From assembly GCF_000312565.1 (NCBI RefSeq), contig NZ_CALW02000030.1, forward strand, positions 1-41,148: DNA of 41,148 nt. Reading direction: 5' to 3'. This DNA comes from Bartonella rattaustraliani AUST/NH4 (lineage in GTDB: Bacteria; Pseudomonadota; Alphaproteobacteria; Rhizobiales; Rhizobiaceae). The position numbers and the translations under genes are program-made. The notes below the pieces were generated by a model. The model was not told the DNA's origin, did no database searches, and worked only from the letters and a program-made list of their open reading frames with translations. Positions 27,218 through 36,367 of the stretch are shown piece by piece; the first letter of the stretch is position 1; every line of letters begins with the position of its first letter.

Positions 27218-28786
27218 TCATTTCTTCTTAGGAGGCTGAGGAAAATTTTCTCTATTGGTAAGACCATGAGAAAGCCCAGGAAGAACGGGACCACGACCAG
27301 GAAGACCAGGGAGCACTCCTCCTCCATGCGCATTTCCCATTTGTTTTTGTAATACTGGCAATTTTTTTGGATCCAATCCCGACAAATCGGGCATAGTCTG
27401 AGAATCACCACCAGCAGCTCCCATACCGCCCAAACCCATCTTAGAGCCAAGTCCTCCTAGCATTTTTCCCATCAAACCGGCTTTGCCTTTGCCTCCTATA
27501 GCTTTGACCATATCAGCCATTTGGCGATGCATTTTTAAAAGCTTATTAATATCCGCAGCCGTCGTGCCCGATCCCTTGGCAATCCGCTGTTTACGACTAT
27601 GTTTCAAAAGCTCTGGAGAAGCTCTCTCTAAAGGTGTCATTGATGAAATAATAGCCAATTGACGATTAAACAAACGATCATCAAGCCCCGCAGCAGCAAT
27701 TTGATCTTTTACCTTACCCAAACCTGGCATCATTCCCATGATGCTGCCCATTCCTCCAAGTTTTTTCATCTTTTGCAATTGTTCTGCAAGGTCATTCAGA
27801 TCGAACTTTCCAGCCTGCATTTTTTTTGCAAAAGCAGCAGCTTTCTCATGATCCATCGTTTCAGCAGCTTTTTCAACCAAAGAAACAATATCACCCATTC
27901 CAAGGATACGATCGGCAATACGACTGGGGTGAAACTCTTCCAAAGCATCTATTTTTTCACCAGTTCCAATTGCTTTAATGGGCTTTCCTGTAACAGCACG
28001 CATAGAAAGAGCCGCACCACCGCGGCCATCACTATCCATACGTGTTAAGATAATTCCTGTAATGCCCACACGCTCATCAAAAGAACGCGCAAGATGAACA
28101 GCATCTTGCCCAGTAAGACTATCAGCAACTAACATAATTTCATGAGGATTCGCACAAGCTTTAATTTCAGCCAATTCAAGCATTAAAGCTTCATCAATGT
28201 GGTTGCGCCCTGCGGTGTCAAGCATCAGCACATCATAACCACCCAATTTGGCCGCTTGTAGTGCACGTGTTGCAATATCGACAGGAGACTGCCCAGCAAT
28301 AATAGGCAAGCTTGCAAGTTCTGCTTGTTCTCCTAATTGGCGCAGTTGTTCCTGTGCCGCAGGACGACGCGTATCTAACGATGCCATGAGAACTCTTTTA
28401 TTATTTTTGTTTGTTAAACGCTTAGCCAACTTTGCGGTTGTCGTTGTTTTTCCCGAACCTTGCAAACCAATCATCATAATAACAACAGGCGCTGGTGCTT
28501 TTAAATCGCTTAGAATGCTTTCATTTCCAAGAATATTCACCAATTCGTCATGGACAATTTTAACAACCATCTGGCCTGGTTTAATTGATTTAACAATTTC
28601 AGCCCCAACGGCTTTTTCACGAACCCTATCCGTAAAAGAACGTGCAACATCAAGTGCAACATCGGCTTCCAATAAAGCGCGACGAATCTCGCGTAGCGCC
28701 GTTGCCACATCCTGATCTGACAAAGCACCACGCCCTGTCAAATGAGCCAGTATGGAACCAAGCCGTTCTTGTAAGGATTCAAACAT
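27218..28786 (-). CDS. ffh: Signal recognition particle GTPase Ffh
   Basis: This 522-residue SRP54 homologue targets ribosomes making membrane proteins. The N-terminal four-helix domain spans 1-90, the P-loop is GLQGSGKTT at 107-115, DTAGRN and TRMDSDGRGG are the later GTPase motifs, and the methionine-rich M domain (about 300-450) holds MGSIMGMMPGLGKV and the SRP-RNA-binding ASPELLKHSRKQRIAKGSG-like segment. A glycine/proline-rich tail of about 60 residues extends the C-terminus. The start has a GAGGTGA site. The upstream region contains a two-hairpin leader. Confidence 0.97.
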   Translation of the reverse strand: MFESLQERLGSILAHLTGRGALSDQDVATALREIRRALLEADVALDVARSFTDRVREKAVGAEIVKSIKPGQMVVKIVHDELVNILGNESILSDLKAPAPVVIMMIGLQGSGKTTTTAKLAKRLTNKNNKRVLMASLDTRRPAAQEQLRQLGEQAELASLPIIAGQSPVDIATRALQAAKLGGYDVLMLDTAGRNHIDEALMLELAEIKACANPHEIMLVADSLTGQDAVHLARSFDERVGITGIILTRMDSDGRGGAALSMRAVTGKPIKAIGTGEKIDALEEFHPSRIADRILGMGDIVSLVEKAAETMDHEKAAAFAKKMQAGKFDLNDLAEQLQKMKKLGGMGSIMGMMPGLGKVKDQIAAAGLDDRLFNRQLAIISSMTPLERASPELLKHSRKQRIAKGSGTTAADINKLLKMHRQMADMVKAIGGKGKAGLMGKMLGGLGSKMGLGGMGAAGGDSQTMPDLSGLDPKKLPVLQKQMGNAHGGGVLPGLPGRGPVLPGLSHGLTNRENFPQPPKKK

Positions 28787-28804
28787 TACTCACCTCATTG
28801 CTAC

Positions 28805-28900
28805 ATAACAAAAAAACCAAAATGGCACCCGAGGACGCATCGCGTTGTCGGGTGTTGACCTCTGAGATCTCTTTATACCCTTTTTGGGGTCTCAGTCAGC
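28805..28900 (-). promoter_or_regulatory. Two-hairpin leader with terminator-like fold upstream of ffh
   Basis: Read on the minus strand, an 8-pair stem (CTGAGACC with GATCTCAG, 28862-28895) is followed by a long stem built on CACCCGA/TCGGGTG with an inner ACGC/GCGT stem (28825-28853). A run of seven T (28809-28815) comes next, about 22 bases before the ffh start. The arrangement looks either like an attenuator in the ffh leader or like the 3' end of a small RNA transcribed from about 28.95 kb. No known RNA family was recognised; it has no SRP RNA tetraloop. Confidence 0.45.
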
Positions 28901-28946
28901 GGCTCCAAGTCAATTCTGTTACTGAAAGCTCACTCTTTCAAACAAT

Positions 28947-29014
28947 AAAAGCCTCTCTTTGTCAAGGTTTATCATACAATACCTTCAAAAAGACAAGAAA
29001 TTAAGAGGCTTTTT
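28947..29014 (-). terminator. Extended hairpin at the end of the carbonic anhydrase gene
   Basis: The arms AAAAGCCTCT and AGAGGCTTTT are complementary, and inner matches (TTGTC/GACAA and AGGT/ACCT) extend the stem around a 12-base loop. One arm overlaps the carbonic anhydrase stop codon. Minus-strand transcription would leave it through a TTTT-ATT-GTTT stretch. It probably ends that transcript. Confidence 0.5.
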
Positions 29015-29660
29015 AGCTCTCATCCTCAACACGTACAAAGCGACCTGTTTCTTGCTCTAAGCTCCATAATTCACCACTTGAAATATCAAACCAAACCCCA
29101 TGTAATGTCAAAATACCCTGAACTCTCCGTACCTTGATCCACGGAAATGTTTCTAAATTTCTCAAGGAATGATGGATAGAAAGCTGTTCTAACGCGACCT
29201 GCTGTTCTGGCACACTCAAGGATTTATTCCCAACAATTTCTCGCACTGCCGGCGCTAAAAGGCTAATCCATTGACCAATAAAATCATTTGACGATAAAGA
29301 CTTGTGTACCCCCTTAAAAGCAGCACTTACTCCCCCACAATGGGCATGACCAAAAACAACGATATGCTTAACTTCAAGCAATTGCACGGCATATTCAATA
29401 GCTGATGAGGTTGCATGATATTGATTATCAGGAGAAAAAGGAGGGACCAAATTTGCCACATTACGCAAAGTAAAAATTTCACCTGGTTTAGCATCAAAAA
29501 TTGTTTCTGGTATTGCCCGCGAATCACAACAAGCAATCACCAAAGTTTCAGGCTTTTGTCCTTCAATCGCTAATTGCTGATAACGTTCTGTTTTATAAGC
29601 AAAATTATTTCTTAAAAAGGTTTGATAACCGTTTAAAAGTCTTGCAGGTAAACGCGTCAT
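29013..29660 (-). CDS. Beta-class carbonic anhydrase
   Basis: This 215-residue zinc enzyme interconverts CO2 and bicarbonate in the cytoplasm. The catalytic C-x-D-x-R motif is C44-D46-R48 (IACCDSRAIPE), and the zinc is completed by H105 and C108 (FGHAHCGG). RNVANLVPP and the SSAIEYAVQLL helix are also conserved. The length matches bacterial beta-CAs. The ribosome-binding site is weak. It is divergent from the GDH gene; there is no sulfate transporter domain. Confidence 0.95.
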   Translation of the reverse strand: MTRLPARLLNGYQTFLRNNFAYKTERYQQLAIEGQKPETLVIACCDSRAIPETIFDAKPGEIFTLRNVANLVPPFSPDNQYHATSSAIEYAVQLLEVKHIVVFGHAHCGGVSAAFKGVHKSLSSNDFIGQWISLLAPAVREIVGNKSLSVPEQQVALEQLSIHHSLRNLETFPWIKVRRVQGILTLHGVWFDISSGELWSLEQETGRFVRVEDES

Positions 29661-29908
29661 TCTTTATTTACTTTCATTTTTAAAAACAAACTATTAACAT
29701 AAACACTAAAAATATCCTGAATCATAGATACGCGACATTTCCTCACAAGTGTAGATTATGACTATAAAAAGGAAAGAAACGACGTTATTCTCCCAAAAAT
29801 AAATAACTATTCCCACCTAAAATAAGGTGCTACATTGAAGAAAAGATCATAAAAACTTGTTTTTATAAAATATAAAAAGAACAGCAAGAGAAAAAAGGGA
29901 CAATCACT

Positions 29909-32900
29909 GTGTTAAAACAACAAAAGTCAGAGAGTAAAAGCAATCAAAAGGAAATAGAACAAATTCTTTTTGCGCATACAGATAAAGAAGATATTGTCTA
30001 TTATGAAAAAAAAGAACTTCAAAAAGCCACCACCACCGCCATTGATGCTTTCAATCTTCATAAGACAGGCAAAACAACCATCTGCTTCGAACAAAATTTA
30101 ACACGAAGTGACAAGCCTATAACGGTTATTACGCTTGTCAACGATAACAAACCATTCCTTCTTGATTCCATTTTAAATGTTTTTAATCAGCATAAAAACC
30201 ACATCTATTTAATTGCACACCCTGTTCTTGAACGGGACTCGGGACAACGCATTAGCTTGATGCAAATCCATATTGAGCCCTTAAATAAACAACAGATCAA
30301 AAAACTGAAAGACGAACTGAATTTGGTTCTTGAGCAGGTCAATGCCGCTGTACAAGATTGGCAACCTATGCTTGAAGAAGTCAAAAAGCATATTCATACC
30401 TATCAAACAAGCCTCCCCACCCAATACAAACAAGAGGGCGAAAAAGCCATTGAGTTTCTTCATTGGCTGATGAACGATAATTTCATCTTCCTTGGAATGC
30501 GCACTTATAATTTCATTAAAGACCAAAAACCCACAAAATCCTTTACAACAAGCAATATTGAACTGGGGATTCTCACCGATGCCTCTATTCGTATTATTGC
30601 CGATGCGAACGTTGAAGAACCTCCCAAAGAAATCCTTTCTTTTATGGAAAATGATAACCTCTTTATTGTAACAAAAGCCAACAGCCGTTCAAAAGTGCAT
30701 CGTTCTGTTTGGCTTGATTATGTTGGTTTTAAAATCTTTGATAAAGAAGACAAGCTGTGTGGAGAATTACGCATTGTAGGACTGTTTACCTCCTCAGCTT
30801 ATACGCGCTCTATTTTGCAAATCCCTTTTTTAAAAGAAAAAGCCCAAATCATTATTCAACAACTCGGATACAATCGCACTGACTATTCTGGAAAAGCACT
30901 CCTTAGTGTTTTAGAAACCTATCCAAGAGATGAAATGTTTCGCTCTGACATTGAGACATTAACAGAAAATGCCAAACTGATCCTGCAACTCGATGAGCGT
31001 CCACGTTTGCGTGTACTTGCTCATACGGATTCTTTTGGGCGCTTTGTCTCTCTCCTTGTTTATATCCCCCGTGACCAATATAGCAGCAACATTCGCGAAA
31101 AAGTTGGTGAATATTTTGTTGAGCTCTATAATGGTGATTTTTTTGAATCCTATCCGCTCTTTTTGGAAAGCACCCTTACGCGGGTCCATTACATCATCCA
31201 TCGCAAAGGAAGTGAAAGTGCTCCTCTTATTGAGCGCACCACGCTTGAGCAGCATGTGCGTTCTATTGCACGAAGTTGGGAAGAATCTGTTCAAACCATA
31301 GCCCTCAGCCGCAAGATAACAGAGCAACAAACACGCTTGGCCAGCCAGTTTCCCAACAGCTATCGTGATTTATTTTCAGCTGAAAATGCCATTGAAGATG
31401 CCGGATATATTCTAAGTCTTCACAATAAAAAACCGCTTTTTGTGACTTTTGACAACACACATAACAAAGAAAAACAAAATATTTCTCTCCGACTTTTTCA
31501 CCGCCATGAAGCCCTTGCCCTTTCCAAACGCGTACCACTCTTAGAAAATATGGGATTCCGAGTCATTGCTGAACAAACACTTAAATTGCCAGATGACAAT
31601 GGAGATTCTGTATATCTTCATGACATGCAACTAGAAAGCGCTTTCCAACTGTGCATTGATTTCAATAAAAACGGTCAAAAACATGCAGAAACATTTGAGG
31701 CAATTTGGTCCCAAGATGCTGATAATGATGCCTTTAATGCTCTCACCCAAACAGCTGAATTAAATTGGCGTGAAATTGTTATTTTGCGCCATTATGGACG
31801 CTATCTCCAACAAGCTGGCATTCCTTATTCACAAGACCGTGTTGCCCAAACTTTAAATGTTTATCCTGACATTGCTAAAGATCTTTATGCTTTGTTTCAT
31901 TTGAAGTTTCATCAAAGCTATACAGAAAAAGAGCGGAAAGAAAATCAAAAGATCATTGAAAAACACATTGAAGAAAAATTACAAACGGTATCAGGTTTAG
32001 ATGATGATCTCATCTTACGCCGTTATCGTAATCTTATCGAGGCAAGTTTACGAACAAACGCTTTTATCCCTCTTGCAGATGGTAGCCCACGGCGTATTTT
32101 AGCAACCAAGTTGGATCCACGCCAAATTGAAGGCTTGCCTGAACCACGTCCTTATCGAGAAATTTTTGTTTACGGACCAGAAGTAGAAGGGGTTCATTTA
32201 CGCTTTGGTTCTATCGCCCGTGGCGGAATTCGCTGGTCTGATCGTGCACTCGATTATCGTACAGAAGTGCTCAGCTTAGTCAAAGCCCAACAAGTCAAAA
32301 ATGCTGTTATCGTTCCTGTCGGTGCAAAGGGTGGATTTTATCCTCATCGCCTTCCCCAAACCAACGATCGTGCTATCATTATAGAAGCAGCACGACAAGC
32401 TTACATTGACTTTATCACAGCCTTGCTCTCCCTTACAGACAATCTGGTGAGTGGTAAAATAAGCCCTCCTCACGATATCATCTGTCATGATGAACATGAC
32501 CCTTATTTTGTTGTCGCTGCCGATAAAGGTACAGCAACATTTTCTGATACCGCCAACACCATCAGCCAAGCGAACCACTTTTGGCTTGATGATGCTTTTG
32601 CCTCTGGAGGTTCAGCGGGCTATGACCATAAAGCCATTGGCATTACAGCAAAAGGTGCGTGGGAAGCCGTTAAAAGGCATTTTAGAGAATCATTTAATCA
32701 CGATATTCAAACAACCCCTTTTACCTGTGTGGGTGTTGGTGACATGTCTGGCGATGTTTTTGGCAATGGAATGCTTCTTTCCAAACAAACAAAACTTGTC
32801 GCTGCCTTTGATCACCGTGACATTTTTATCGACCCAAACCCACACATAGCTGAAAGCTATGCAGAACGTATGCGCCTCTTTAAACTTCCCCGTTCAAGTT

Positions 32901-34597
32901 GGCAGGATTACGACAAAACAAAACTCTCAAAGGGCGGTGGTATTTTTTCACGCACAATGAAAACGATCACTCTTTCACCCGAAGCAGCACAGTCCATTGG
33001 CTTTGAAAAACAAACAGGAACCCCTTTTGAAATTATTTCTGCAATTCTCAAAGCACCTGTTGACCTTTTATGGTTTGGCGGCATTGGAACTTATATCCGT
33101 GCAACAACAGAAACCGATGCCCAAGTAAGAGACCATGCAAATGATGCAATCCGCATTACTGGTGAACAAGTGCGTGCCAAAATTATTGGTGAAGGCGCTA
33201 ATCTTGGTGTTACACAACGTGGTCGGATTGAATATGTCTTAAATGGTGGACGATGCAATACAGATGCCATTGATAATTCTGCAGGTGTTAATTGTTCAGA
33301 TATCGAGGTCAATATCAAAATCGTTCTGGCCTCAGCACTGCGTGCAAAAACGCTTACCCGTGAAGCACGCAATGAGCTCTTGAAAAAAATGACTTCACAA
33401 GTTGAACAATTGGTTTTGCGTAACAATTATTTGCAACCTCTCGCTCTTTCATTAGCTGAAAACCAAAGTATTATTGATTTACCTTATCAAATGCGCTTTA
33501 TGCATGATTTAGAACAGAAAAATCTTCTCGATCGTAGAGTTGAAATTCTTCCTGATGAGCAAATCTTGCGGCAAAGAATGACACAAGGTCAGGGGTTATT
33601 GCGTCCAGAGCTTGCCGTTATTTTAGCATATGCAAAATTAACGCTAAAAGAAGAAATCGCCCACAGCTCTCTTATTGACGATCATTATTTTGATGCACTC
33701 TTGTTGCATTATTTTCCAACGCAAATTCAAGAAAACTTTGAGAAAGAAATTATTCATCATCAGTTGCGTCGTCATATTATTGCAACGCTACTTGCCAATG
33801 ATATTGTAAATCGCGGGGGACCTACTTTTGTTAGCCGTCTAAAAGATGCAACAGAGCAAAAAATTGAAGATGTTATTCGCGTTTTCATTGCGCTGTGCGA
33901 TGGTTTTGAAATAGCTAAACTGTCTCATCAAATTGATAAACTTGATAATAAAATACCCGGTTTTGTCCAAAATAAGTTCTACGCAGCCATTACCTCCATG
34001 CTCTTTGAGACAACAAATTGGGGGTTATGCAATATGGACCTTTCTGTCCCATTAGAAGAACTTGTAAAAACAATAAAACAAGCTCGTACAGTTATTGAAA
34101 AATTACTCTCATATTCCAACGATAACGATATCAATCAAAAAATAAAAGAAAAAACAATATGTTATAGCGAAGACGGAGCGCCCAAAACTTTAGCACAACA
34201 ATTGGCTCTCTTAGAAACTGCTCCAATAATTTGTGATATTTCTTTGATTGCAAAACAGAGTAACAGCGACCTTATTAAAACCGCAGAGATCTATTTCTCA
34301 CTTGCTCAAACGATTCGTATCAACCGTCTTAATGAAGCAAGTCGAACAGTTCCTGTCCTTGATTATTATGATAGTATGGCCTTAAACCAAGCAAAAGAAA
34401 ATATTGCCAAAAGCTTACGAACAATTGTTCTCAAAATCCTGAAAAATTATGGAACAAAAGAAGAGTCCTTCGCAGCTTGGAAAAAAACGAAAGAAGATCA
34501 GATTGACAGTGTAACAAACCGTATCGGTTCTCTCATTGAAAATGATCTCAACATTTCTCGTTTTACCTTTGCTGCAGGGTTGATTGCACAACTTTAA
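29909..34597 (+). CDS. gdh: NAD-specific glutamate dehydrogenase, large (180-kDa) type
   Basis: This 1562-residue enzyme deaminates glutamate to 2-oxoglutarate with NAD+. The N-terminal ACT-like regulatory region covers about 1-650. The catalytic core shows GGIRWSDRALDYRTEVL near residue 771, VPVGAKGGF near 806 and ASGGSAGYDHKAIGITAKGA. The NAD-binding part includes GVGDMSGDVFGNGM near 941 and GEGANLGVTQRGR. A helical C-terminal region follows. The start is a GTG with AAAGGGA 8 bases upstream; no later ATG fits better. It is a single gene with its own promoter. A decayed copy of its 3' end lies at 34.74-34.87 kb. Confidence 0.96.
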   Translation: MLKQQKSESKSNQKEIEQILFAHTDKEDIVYYEKKELQKATTTAIDAFNLHKTGKTTICFEQNLTRSDKPITVITLVNDNKPFLLDSILNVFNQHKNHIYLIAHPVLERDSGQRISLMQIHIEPLNKQQIKKLKDELNLVLEQVNAAVQDWQPMLEEVKKHIHTYQTSLPTQYKQEGEKAIEFLHWLMNDNFIFLGMRTYNFIKDQKPTKSFTTSNIELGILTDASIRIIADANVEEPPKEILSFMENDNLFIVTKANSRSKVHRSVWLDYVGFKIFDKEDKLCGELRIVGLFTSSAYTRSILQIPFLKEKAQIIIQQLGYNRTDYSGKALLSVLETYPRDEMFRSDIETLTENAKLILQLDERPRLRVLAHTDSFGRFVSLLVYIPRDQYSSNIREKVGEYFVELYNGDFFESYPLFLESTLTRVHYIIHRKGSESAPLIERTTLEQHVRSIARSWEESVQTIALSRKITEQQTRLASQFPNSYRDLFSAENAIEDAGYILSLHNKKPLFVTFDNTHNKEKQNISLRLFHRHEALALSKRVPLLENMGFRVIAEQTLKLPDDNGDSVYLHDMQLESAFQLCIDFNKNGQKHAETFEAIWSQDADNDAFNALTQTAELNWREIVILRHYGRYLQQAGIPYSQDRVAQTLNVYPDIAKDLYALFHLKFHQSYTEKERKENQKIIEKHIEEKLQTVSGLDDDLILRRYRNLIEASLRTNAFIPLADGSPRRILATKLDPRQIEGLPEPRPYREIFVYGPEVEGVHLRFGSIARGGIRWSDRALDYRTEVLSLVKAQQVKNAVIVPVGAKGGFYPHRLPQTNDRAIIIEAARQAYIDFITALLSLTDNLVSGKISPPHDIICHDEHDPYFVVAADKGTATFSDTANTISQANHFWLDDAFASGGSAGYDHKAIGITAKGAWEAVKRHFRESFNHDIQTTPFTCVGVGDMSGDVFGNGMLLSKQTKLVAAFDHRDIFIDPNPHIAESYAERMRLFKLPRSSWQDYDKTKLSKGGGIFSRTMKTITLSPEAAQSIGFEKQTGTPFEIISAILKAPVDLLWFGGIGTYIRATTETDAQVRDHANDAIRITGEQVRAKIIGEGANLGVTQRGRIEYVLNGGRCNTDAIDNSAGVNCSDIEVNIKIVLASALRAKTLTREARNELLKKMTSQVEQLVLRNNYLQPLALSLAENQSIIDLPYQMRFMHDLEQKNLLDRRVEILPDEQILRQRMTQGQGLLRPELAVILAYAKLTLKEEIAHSSLIDDHYFDALLLHYFPTQIQENFEKEIIHHQLRRHIIATLLANDIVNRGGPTFVSRLKDATEQKIEDVIRVFIALCDGFEIAKLSHQIDKLDNKIPGFVQNKFYAAITSMLFETTNWGLCNMDLSVPLEELVKTIKQARTVIEKLLSYSNDNDINQKIKEKTICYSEDGAPKTLAQQLALLETAPIICDISLIAKQSNSDLIKTAEIYFSLAQTIRINRLNEASRTVPVLDYYDSMALNQAKENIAKSLRTIVLKILKNYGTKEESFAAWKKTKEDQIDSVTNRIGSLIENDLNISRFTFAAGLIAQL

Positions 34598-34604
34598 CAC
34601 TTTA

Positions 34605-34720
34605 ATCTTTGAGACTTAGAGCGAAACAAGATAGCCAAATTAAAAAAATACACCGCACCCACCCATAGAACGAACAAGGGTGGGAGACGGGTGTCAATCT
34701 TGCACGCATATTGTCAAAAT
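34605..34720 (-). repeat. Decayed copy of the DUF2125 3' end
   Basis: It lies directly after the gdh stop. It aligns with the last 35 or so codons of the DUF2125 gene (35146 onwards): 'agacttagag.g...caag.t..ccaa', then 'ccat.g' and 'cgggt...atct(t)gcac'. With the gdh copy that follows, this shows a tandem duplication of the whole gdh/DUF2125 junction. Confidence 0.6.
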
Positions 34721-34743
34721 ACATCTCAAAGATAGCACACAAG

Positions 34744-34870
34744 GTAAAAAGAAGAGTCCTTCGCAGCTTAAAAGAAAACGAAAGAAGACCAGATTAACAA
34801 TGTAACAAACCGCACCAGTTTTCTCTTTTGAAAATGAGCTCAACATTTCTCGTTTTATCTTTGGATCAAA
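34744..34870 (+). repeat. Decayed copy of the gdh 3' end, left part
   Basis: It matches 34457-34580 in direct orientation: 'aagaagagtccttcgcagct' is identical, as are 'aaaacgaaagaaga', 'tgtaacaaaccg' and 'ctcaacatttctcgttttatctttg'. Small indels destroy the frame. The match stops at 'tttg', exactly where the integrase-derived repeat begins, and resumes at 35088. Confidence 0.92.
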
Positions 34871-35087
34871 TATTAATTAATAACGATTATTTGTCGTTAT
34901 CAAGCCTGAATCATAGCCCCGAATCCCCATAAGATTCTCTCATTTCAAATTTATTTATATTGAGTCAATTTTGTTCTCTTGGCTTTACACTATCAGCGGG
35001 CTTAGCGTGAAGGTAAAACTATAGAAGATAGAAAGAAATATGCCTCTCATAAACCCCCTTCGTGCAAGAGCTGTCACAATATTGCAG
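34871..35087 (+). repeat. Integrase-derived dispersed repeat, copy 5, inserted in the gdh 3' copy
   Basis: This copy has 'ttgtcgtt', 'cataagattctctcatttca', 'attgagtcaattttgttc' and 'ggctttacactatcag' in the same order as copies 2 and 4, then the integrase start (ATG at 35040, MPLI) and about 45 bases of its coding part. It interrupts the copied gdh 3' end between 'tttg' and 'gcagg'. Confidence 0.85.
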
Positions 35088-35145
35088 CAGGGTTTATGAC
35101 ACAACTTTAACACTTCAATCTTTGATATATTCCTATCTTTTAGAC
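35088..35145 (+). repeat. Decayed copy of the gdh 3' end, right part
   Basis: 'gcagcagggtttatgacaca' followed by 'actttaacacttcaatctttga' continues the gdh copy across its stop codon and into the original intergenic sequence that joins the DUF2125 gene. Confidence 0.8.
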
Positions 35146-36320
35146 TTAGAGTGGTGCAAGGTGACCAAGTTTTAAGAAACCTAATTTTACCTGTCCATGG
35201 TTAATCAACAAAGGTAAAATCGGGTAGCCATCTGCACTTCTAGGCATAAGATCTAAAACAAACAATAAAGCTTGTACATTGTTAGCTTTCTCTGGGAAAA
35301 AGCGTTGCATGGTCGTAAGTAACTTTGTGTGTTGTACCAAGACAAGTTCAAATTCTGCAGTCAAATATCCTTCATCATCAAAAGAAAAAGGCCCACTAAC
35401 ACGCACCCCACCTCCTGTATGAAAAGTTAATTCGCTATATTTTAAAAAACCACTTTTCCCATATAAACGCCGTTTCCAACTCTCCCCCCCATTTTTAAAC
35501 AGATGAAACACATTATTGAAAGTCCATTTCAAGTTGCCATCAACTTTCGGAAAATCAATAAAATAAGGCGCAAAAAACAGTGAAGCATCAAAATCATCGA
35601 AAATGATATGTCCTGAAAAATGATTCTTTTCTTGTTTAAGATCAAGCCGTAAAAATTCTGCCGCTATTTTTTGCAGCGCATTCTCTTTACCAAAAAAACG
35701 CGCATTATTTAACGAAGCTCCCCCCACGTCCGGAGTCTTTTTTAAAAATACTTTCCCTTCAATATTATCTTGCCTTATCTCTTGATTTTTCGTCTGTGAT
35801 CCCAATTTTTCTAGAAATTTCTGATCTTCAAGAGAGGAAGCCATGGAAGAAGCTTCAAACCCTTCAGCCATCAATTTAAATGTCTTACCCATTTTCCAAG
35901 GTTCTGTTTCAATCACCATCTTGCGCCAATGCAACACAATAGGCTTTTTTTCAGAAAAAATAATTGATGCAGGAGAATGAACATTAAACTCTAGCCACCG
36001 AGGTACATAAATTGGTGCATCAACCCTCAAACGCCCCGTTGACAAAGAAAATCCACGCAAAGGCCAAGAAAACTGAAATTGATCACAAGCAATACCGATA
36101 CGTAACGGATAACCATTCTTGCGGAGTTGCTCACACACAACTGTCATATTATAAGCAGAGGCCTTTGCAAAAAGACCAGAAATACGGTCTTCTATTTTAT
36201 GTGAAAAAAAAACCAGAATGCGCTATAAATAAAAACCAGAAAAAGGCAAAACAACCCACAAAGCAGGTAGCACAAAGAAAGACTTTTCTGTATTGATTTC
36301 AATGGAGCCGATAGAGACAA
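35146..36320 (-). pseudogene. DUF2125 family membrane-anchored protein, frame broken in a T9 tract
   Basis: The long open part (35146-36147 and a few codons upstream) belongs to DUF2125 (Pfam 09898). Reading upstream in the same frame gives HKIEDRISGLFAKASAY. The expected N-terminal membrane helix (CYLLCGLFCLFLVFIYSAFW) is in the neighbouring frame, starting from a TTG at 36320 with an AAGGAAAG site. The two frames meet at nine T residues on the coding strand (36204-36212); ten T would join them into one protein of about 391 residues. It could be a genuine mutation, a slippery tract or a sequencing error. It starts 48 bases after the amidotransferase gene. Function unknown; probably membrane-anchored and periplasmic. 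Confidence 0.75.
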
Positions 36321-36367
36321 AATGAAAACTTTCCTTATTTTATGATAATGATGAGAACTTTTAACCC

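Noticed and set aside
28801-29012. SRP 4.5S RNA or tmRNA next to ffh
   Set aside because: The characteristic SRP tetraloop region (GGAAGCAGCC-like) and tmRNA ends are absent.
34650-34690. Hairpin CCCACCC/GGGTGGG as the gdh terminator
   Set aside because: No T-run follows and it lies in the decayed DUF2125 copy, so it may be accidental.
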